Assembly: GCA_023460955.1 (NCBI GenBank)
Contig: JAEWOH010000048.1
Coordinates: 1-64,000, forward strand
DNA from: Bacillota bacterium
GTDB taxonomy: Bacteria; Bacillota; Clostridia; Acetivibrionales; DSM-1351
Length of the DNA: 64,000 nucleotides
Direction: 5' to 3'
A program made the translations under genes and the position numbers. Below, piece by piece: positions 59,253 to 64,000 of the stretch. The notes under the pieces are model-generated. The model searched no databases, had not been told where the DNA came from, and saw nothing but the letters and a program-made list of their open reading frames with translations. Numbering within the stretch: the first letter of the stretch is position 1; every line of letters starts with the position of its first letter.

Positions 59253-62200
59253 ATGTTTGAACTGAACAATTTTGATTCTATTAAAATAGGATTAGCTTCT
59301 CCGGAAAAGGTCAGAGAATGGTCAAAAGGTGAAGTAAAAAAACCTGAAACAATTAACTACAGAACTTTAAAGCCTGAAAGAGACGGTTTGTTCTGTGAAA
59401 GAATATTCGGACCGCAGAAGGACTGGGAATGTCATTGCGGTAAATATAAAAGAATCAGATACAAGGGTATCGTATGTGACAGATGTGGTGTTGAAGTAAC
59501 CCGTTCCAAGGTAAGAAGAGAAAGAATGGGTCATATTGAATTGGCTGCTCCTGTTTCACATATCTGGTATTTCAAGGGTATACCAAGCAGAATGGGTTTG
59601 ATTTTGGATATGTCCCCAAGGTCACTTGAAAAGATCCTTTATTTCGCTTCTTATGTGGTAATTGACCCAGGTCAGACACCATTGTCAAAGAAGCAGGTTC
59701 TTACCGAAAAAGAATACAGAGACAGTGTTGATAAATTCGGTCTCAGTTTCAAGGCTGCCATGGGTGCAGAAGCTGTTAAGGAACTTCTTATGGAGATTGA
59801 CCTTGAAGGCTTGTCTAAAGAACTGAGAAACGACCTGATTGATTCAACAGGACAAAAGAGAATCAGAGCAGTAAAGAGATTGGAAGTTGTAGAAGCTTTC
59901 AGGCTTTCAGGAAACCGTCCTGAATGGATGATTCTTGATGTTGTGCCTGTTATTCCTCCTGAACTGAGACCTATGGTTCAGCTGGACGGCGGAAGATTCG
60001 CTACATCAGACTTAAATGACCTTTACAGAAGAGTTATCAACAGAAATAACAGATTGAAGAGACTTCTTGATTTAGGCGCTCCTGATATAATTGTTAGAAA
60101 TGAAAAGCGTATGCTCCAGGAAGCTGTAGATGCGCTCATAGATAACGGAAGAAGAGGACGTCCTGTAACAGGACCTGGAAACAGGCCACTAAAGTCTCTT
60201 TCAGATATGCTTAAGGGTAAGCAGGGACGTTTCCGTCAGAACCTTCTGGGTAAGCGTGTTGACTACTCCGGACGTTCAGTTATCGTTGTTGGTCCTGACC
60301 TTAAGATATTCCAGTGCGGTCTTCCTAAGGAAATGGCACTTGAACTCTTCAAGCCTTTTGTTATGAAGAAGCTGGTTAATGACGGCCTGGCGCACAATAT
60401 CAAGAGTGCAAAGAGAATGGTTGAAAGAGTAAGGAATGAAGTATGGGACGTTTTGGAAGAAGTAATCAAGGAACACCCTGTATTGCTTAACCGTGCGCCT
60501 ACACTTCACAGACTCGGTATACAGGCGTTTGAACCGGTGCTTGTTGAGGGTAGAGCTTTGAAGCTGCATCCTTTGGTATGTTCAGCTTACAACGCTGACT
60601 TTGACGGTGACCAGATGGCTGTTCACGTTCCATTGTCAGCTGAAGCCCAATCCGAAGCAAGATTCCTTATGCTGTCAGCAAACAACCTGTTGGCACCAAA
60701 GGATGGTAAGCCTATCACCGTTCCAACACAGGATATGGTTTTGGGTAGCTATTACCTTACAATAGAAAAGCCTAATGAACCCGGTGACGGAAAAATATTC
60801 GCAGGTATGGATGAAGTGCTTATGGCTTATGCCGAAGGCGTACTTGGACTGCATGCGCAAATCAAGGTTCGTATTGAAAAGGAAATAGATGGAGTAAAGA
60901 GAAAGAGCATCATCTCATGTACTGCGGGAAGACTTATATTCAATGAAGCTATTCCTCAGGATTTGGGCTTTGTTGACAGAAGTGATCCATCAAAGCTTTT
61001 CGACCTGGAAGTAAACTTCCTGGTTGGTAAGAAGGAACTTGGAAAGATCATTGACAAATGTATCAGAGTTCACGGAACTACAAAGACAGCTGTTATCCTT
61101 GACAAGATCAAGGCGCTTGGCTTTAAGTTCTCAACCAGAGGTGCTATAACCATAAGCGTATCTGATATGGTTATACCTGAAATAAAGAAACAGTATTTGC
61201 AGGAAACTGAAAATACTATAGATAATATAGTTAAACAGTATAAGAGAGGTCTTATCTCCAACGAAGAAAGATACAATTCTGTTATCAGCGCTTGGACAGA
61301 GACCGGTGAAAATATCACCAAAGCTCTTATCGACAACCTCGACCGCTTCAATCCTGTGTACATGATGTCACAGTCAGGAGCGAGAGGTAACATCAACCAG
61401 ATTAAACAGCTGGCTGGTATGAGAGGTTTGATGGCCGATACCTCAGGTAAGACCATCGAGATACCAATCAAATCAAACTTCCGTGAAGGACTTAACGTTT
61501 TGGAATTCTTTATTTCAACTCACGGTGCCAGAAAAGGTTTGGCCGATACAGCGCTCAGAACTGCTGACTCAGGTTACCTTACAAGACGTCTTGTTGACGT
61601 TTCACAGGATGTAATCGTAAGAGAACTTGACTGCGGAACAGACAGAGGAATCGAAATCGGTGATGTTAAGGACGGCACTGAGGTTATCGAGCCATTGTCA
61701 GAAAGACTTATCGGAAGATATACGGTTGACGATATCGTAGATCCAAGCACAGGTGAAGTTATTCACCAAAAGAATGATGTAATAACTGAAAAAGTTGCAG
61801 ACAAAATTGTTAAGGTTGGACACAAGAAGGTTAAAATCAGATCTGTTCTCACTTGCCACTCTGAAGTTGGTATATGTGCAAAGTGTTACGGTTCAAACCT
61901 TGCTACAGGTGATTCCGTTAATGTTGGTGAGGCTGTTGGTATTATAGCAGCTCAGTCAATAGGTGAACCTGGTACACAGCTTACAATGAGAACCTTCCAC
62001 ACAGGTGGTGTTGCCGGTGATGATATCACTCAGGGTCTCCCCCGTGTCGAGGAATTGTTTGAAGCAAGAAGACCAAAGGGTCTTGCAATAATTTCAGAAA
62101 TACCGGGTACTGTTAAGTTAGCTGACTCAAAGAAGAAGAGAGAGGTTATCATAACAGCCGAGGATGGCGAGACCAAGTCTTACCAGATACCTTATGGTTC

Positions 62201-62750
62201 AAGAATCAAGGTATACGACGGAGATGTTGTTGAAGCCGGAGATGAATTGACAGAAGGTTCAGTAAACCCACATGATATCCTGAAGATTAAGGGACTCAGA
62301 GGTGTTCAGGCTTACCTGCTGCAGGAAGTTCAGAGAGTTTACAGAATGCAGGGTGTTGACATCAACGATAAGCACATTGAAGTTATAGTAAGACAGATGA
62401 TGAGAAAAGTTAAGATCGATGATGCCGGTGATACTAACATGTTACCTGGCGGACTGGTTGATATTTTTGAATTCGAACGTGAGAATATCAAGGCTAAAGA
62501 AGCAGGTTTAAGAGAAGCGACCGGTGAACGTACTCTGCTGGGTATAACAAAGGCGTCTCTTGCAACTGAGTCCTTCCTGTCAGCAGCTTCCTTCCAGGAA
62601 ACAACAAGAGTTCTTACGGAAGCAGCTATAAAGGGTAAGGTTGATCCGTTGGTTGGTCTCAAGGAAAACGTTATCATTGGTAAGCTTATACCGGCAGGTA
62701 CAGGTATGAGCCGCTATAAGGATATTAGCATTAGCAATGTTATTGAGTAA
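59253..62750 (+). CDS. rpoC: RNA polymerase subunit beta'
   Basis: A full-length 1165-residue beta' subunit: zinc site CHCGKYKRIRYKGIVCDRCG, active-site NADFDGDQMAVHVPLS, bridge helix and trigger loop regions (GARGNINQIKQLAGMRGLMADTSG, FHTGGVAGDDITQGLPRVEELFEAR) and the second zinc set CHSEVGICAKCYG. A GGGAG site precedes ATG 59253. A strong terminator follows, so rpsL/rpsG/fusA are not co-transcribed here. Confidence 0.99.
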   Translation: MFELNNFDSIKIGLASPEKVREWSKGEVKKPETINYRTLKPERDGLFCERIFGPQKDWECHCGKYKRIRYKGIVCDRCGVEVTRSKVRRERMGHIELAAPVSHIWYFKGIPSRMGLILDMSPRSLEKILYFASYVVIDPGQTPLSKKQVLTEKEYRDSVDKFGLSFKAAMGAEAVKELLMEIDLEGLSKELRNDLIDSTGQKRIRAVKRLEVVEAFRLSGNRPEWMILDVVPVIPPELRPMVQLDGGRFATSDLNDLYRRVINRNNRLKRLLDLGAPDIIVRNEKRMLQEAVDALIDNGRRGRPVTGPGNRPLKSLSDMLKGKQGRFRQNLLGKRVDYSGRSVIVVGPDLKIFQCGLPKEMALELFKPFVMKKLVNDGLAHNIKSAKRMVERVRNEVWDVLEEVIKEHPVLLNRAPTLHRLGIQAFEPVLVEGRALKLHPLVCSAYNADFDGDQMAVHVPLSAEAQSEARFLMLSANNLLAPKDGKPITVPTQDMVLGSYYLTIEKPNEPGDGKIFAGMDEVLMAYAEGVLGLHAQIKVRIEKEIDGVKRKSIISCTAGRLIFNEAIPQDLGFVDRSDPSKLFDLEVNFLVGKKELGKIIDKCIRVHGTTKTAVILDKIKALGFKFSTRGAITISVSDMVIPEIKKQYLQETENTIDNIVKQYKRGLISNEERYNSVISAWTETGENITKALIDNLDRFNPVYMMSQSGARGNINQIKQLAGMRGLMADTSGKTIEIPIKSNFREGLNVLEFFISTHGARKGLADTALRTADSGYLTRRLVDVSQDVIVRELDCGTDRGIEIGDVKDGTEVIEPLSERLIGRYTVDDIVDPSTGEVIHQKNDVITEKVADKIVKVGHKKVKIRSVLTCHSEVGICAKCYGSNLATGDSVNVGEAVGIIAAQSIGEPGTQLTMRTFHTGGVAGDDITQGLPRVEELFEARRPKGLAIISEIPGTVKLADSKKKREVIITAEDGETKSYQIPYGSRIKVYDGDVVEAGDELTEGSVNPHDILKIKGLRGVQAYLLQEVQRVYRMQGVDINDKHIEVIVRQMMRKVKIDDAGDTNMLPGGLVDIFEFERENIKAKEAGLREATGERTLLGITKASLATESFLSAASFQETTRVLTEAAIKGKVDPLVGLKENVIIGKLIPAGTGMSRYKDISISNVIE

Positions 62751-62780
62751 GCAAGTTTATTTTTAACACAGAATTACTAT

Positions 62781-62830
62781 ATGAGGCATCAGTATACTTA
62801 AACTTAAGTTACTGATGCTTCATTTTTTTT
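62781..62830 (+). terminator. Terminator after rpoC
   Basis: ATGAGGCATCAGTA (62781-62794) pairs with TACTGATGCTTCAT (62810-62823), with an inner CTTAA/TTAAG stem, and ends in T8. Confidence 0.92.
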
Positions 62831-62934
62831 GTTCAATGTCAAAATTTTATGGAAGGGTTAATCACGTTAAGAGGTAAGAAAATATAAATTAAATATCGAC
62901 ATTTAACGACACGTTATGTTATAATGTAACAAAT

Positions 62935-63370
62935 TAAAACAACTGGAACGGTTTAAATATGGATAATTTGACTGAAAACCGCTCTGAGAGTAGATTATAC
63001 TGAATATAACTACCCATGGCTGTACCAATGTACGAGTTTTTATATTTTTTAGAATGTTGCTTTAATATTAGAAAGTTGAATAATCAAATATAATACAATA
63101 CATAAAAACAGATTTTGAAAACATGGCAAATTTGGACAGAAGTTGCTCTGGGACAAGATTATACGGAATTAACTCTGACCATAACCGTACAAATGTTCGA
63201 GTGATAAATTTCGAGTATGATTTTATATGTAAGTAATATTAGTAGTCCAATATGAAACAATATATCAAACTAATTTTTGGAACGGTTTAGATTTATAAGA
63301 ATTTGAAATAAGTCACTCTTAGTAAAATTAAGTAAAAATAGTCATATAATCACTGTACCAATGTACAAGA
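62935..63370 (+). repeat. Three degenerate ~167-nt tandem leader repeats
   Basis: Landmarks recur with a period near 167: GGAACGGTTTA at 62945 and 63279 (decayed at about 63112); GCTCTG-AGATTATAC-GAA at 62981 and 63144; and a GTAC-type hairpin at 63022 (GTACCAATGTAC), 63187 (GTACAAATGTTC) and 63355 (GTACCAATGTAC). No gene is present. The region precedes the LRR protein gene. Confidence 0.7.
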
Positions 63371-63465
63371 ATAAAGCATAGAGCATAAAGAGAGTTACAT
63401 CACTTTTATGTAATAGAATTATTAGTACTCCTAAAGGAAGAAAATATAAGAAAAGGAGTGAAAAT

Positions 63466-63489
63466 ATGAAAACTAGTATAAGCACATAA
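63466..63489 (+). CDS. Possible 7-codon leader peptide
   Basis: ATG at 63466 behind AAAAGGAGTG reads Met-Lys-Thr-Ser-Ile-Ser-Thr and stops. The ribosome binding site is as good as that of the real gene 155 bases downstream, and the first residues resemble its start (MKTMKT). It may be a leader peptide or a remnant of a duplicated gene start. Confidence 0.35.
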   Translation: MKTSIST

Positions 63490-63644
63490 TCTTAACTATT
63501 TACCCGATTCTTTGCCATGAGAGTTTGTGGGGTGATTTCAGTGAAACAATGGTTGTAATTTGTGTTATCTGTTAAGTAATTTGATAGTTTAGGTTGTTGG
63601 TTGTGAAAAGAAATATAAAAAAACAAGAACAACGGAGGTAGCAG

Positions 63645-64000
63645 ATGAAAACTATGAAGACAAGATTTAATCGGTTATTATGTATTGTTATGGCATTACT
63701 CGTATTAGTAAACGCTACGTCAATAGGTATGATGGATACCTTTGCCGAAGCTGATTCAACGGGAATCGTAGAAAGTGGTAGTTGTGGAACAAATGTAAAC
63801 TGGGTGTTGACTGCTTTACCTGACAGTACATATGGACTTACCATATCAGCTGTAGATGAGAATAACATGATGAATGACTATGATGTACCAACAAATGCTG
63901 GCGGTGTACCTTGGAAGGCATATATCCCAAGTATATCAAGCATTGTTGTACAGGAAGGCGTAAAAAACATAGGAAATCGTGCATGCTATGGGGCAACATC
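63645..64000 (+). CDS. BspA-like leucine-rich-repeat surface protein, N-terminal part
   Basis: The first 118 residues of a secreted protein that runs off the window. A signal peptide (RFNRLLCIVMALLVLVNATSIGMMDTFAEA) is followed by CGTNVNWVLTALPDSTYGLTIS, VPWKAYIPSISSIVVQEGVKNIGNRACYGAT, the opening pattern of BspA/LRR_5 proteins (IxxVVIxEGVxxIGxxAF). Such proteins are cell-surface or secreted and bind other proteins or surfaces. The ATG follows ACGGAGG. The repeated leader upstream suggests unusual regulation. Confidence 0.75.
   Translation, partial: MKTMKTRFNRLLCIVMALLVLVNATSIGMMDTFAEADSTGIVESGSCGTNVNWVLTALPDSTYGLTISAVDENNMMNDYDVPTNAGGVPWKAYIPSISSIVVQEGVKNIGNRACYGAT

Overview
The window is one contiguous piece of a low-GC, spore-forming Gram-positive chromosome. 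The rpmG-secE-nusG-rplKAJL-rpoBC block with an L10-type leader, a SpoIIR gene, SLH-domain surface protein and strong AGGAGG ribosome binding sites point to class Clostridia, most likely a cellulolytic Ruminiclostridium-like species (inference, no database search was possible). No tRNA, rRNA or CRISPR array was seen.

Layout. (1) 1-8357: a peptide-modification (RiPP-type) locus: a partial radical SAM/SPASM protein, a GT4 glycosyltransferase, a nucleotidyltransferase-fold protein, three short peptides with a common N-terminal leader, a PqqD-like recognition protein, a second radical SAM/SPASM enzyme, an HPr-kinase-like protein, an S26-type Ser/His peptidase and an ABC exporter without its own peptidase domain. 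(2) 8419-26640: surface polysaccharide genes (CpsB-type phosphatase, two priming sugar transferases, Wzz-, Wzy- and Wzx-like membrane proteins, four further transferases including two pyruvyl transferases) enclosing an SLH-domain protein; the core 15.6-24.2 kb is visibly more AT-rich and ends at a decayed IS21-type element. (3) 26.7-31.7 kb: two VanZ-like proteins, pyrG, spoIIR and an MgtC-like protein. (4) 31.9-32.6 kb: a cluster of repeats ending in a long rod-shaped structured RNA whose second copy lies at 43.0-43.3 kb; the two copies differ in sequence but keep the pairing. (5) 32.8-44.0 kb: Ca2+-type P-ATPase, a four-gene GldAFG-like ABC system, a YkvI-like transporter, a DUF5711-like protein and CvpA. 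(6) 44.3-48 kb: ilvD and ilvB. (7) 48-50.3 kb, minus strand: a secreted WG-repeat/DUF3298 protein. (8) 50.8-62.8 kb: the ribosomal protein/RNA polymerase block. (9) 62.8-64 kb: a three-copy, about 167-nt repeated leader followed by the start of a BspA-like leucine-rich-repeat surface protein.

How the genes fit together: region 1 looks like a complete pathway for recognising, modifying, cutting and exporting small peptides. Region 2 builds a lipid-linked, probably pyruvylated polymer that could hold the SLH protein encoded inside it. The most unusual non-coding features are the paired structured RNA, three unrelated short tandem arrays (14, 15 and 18 bp) in intergenic DNA, and hairpins in most gaps of the peptide locus.
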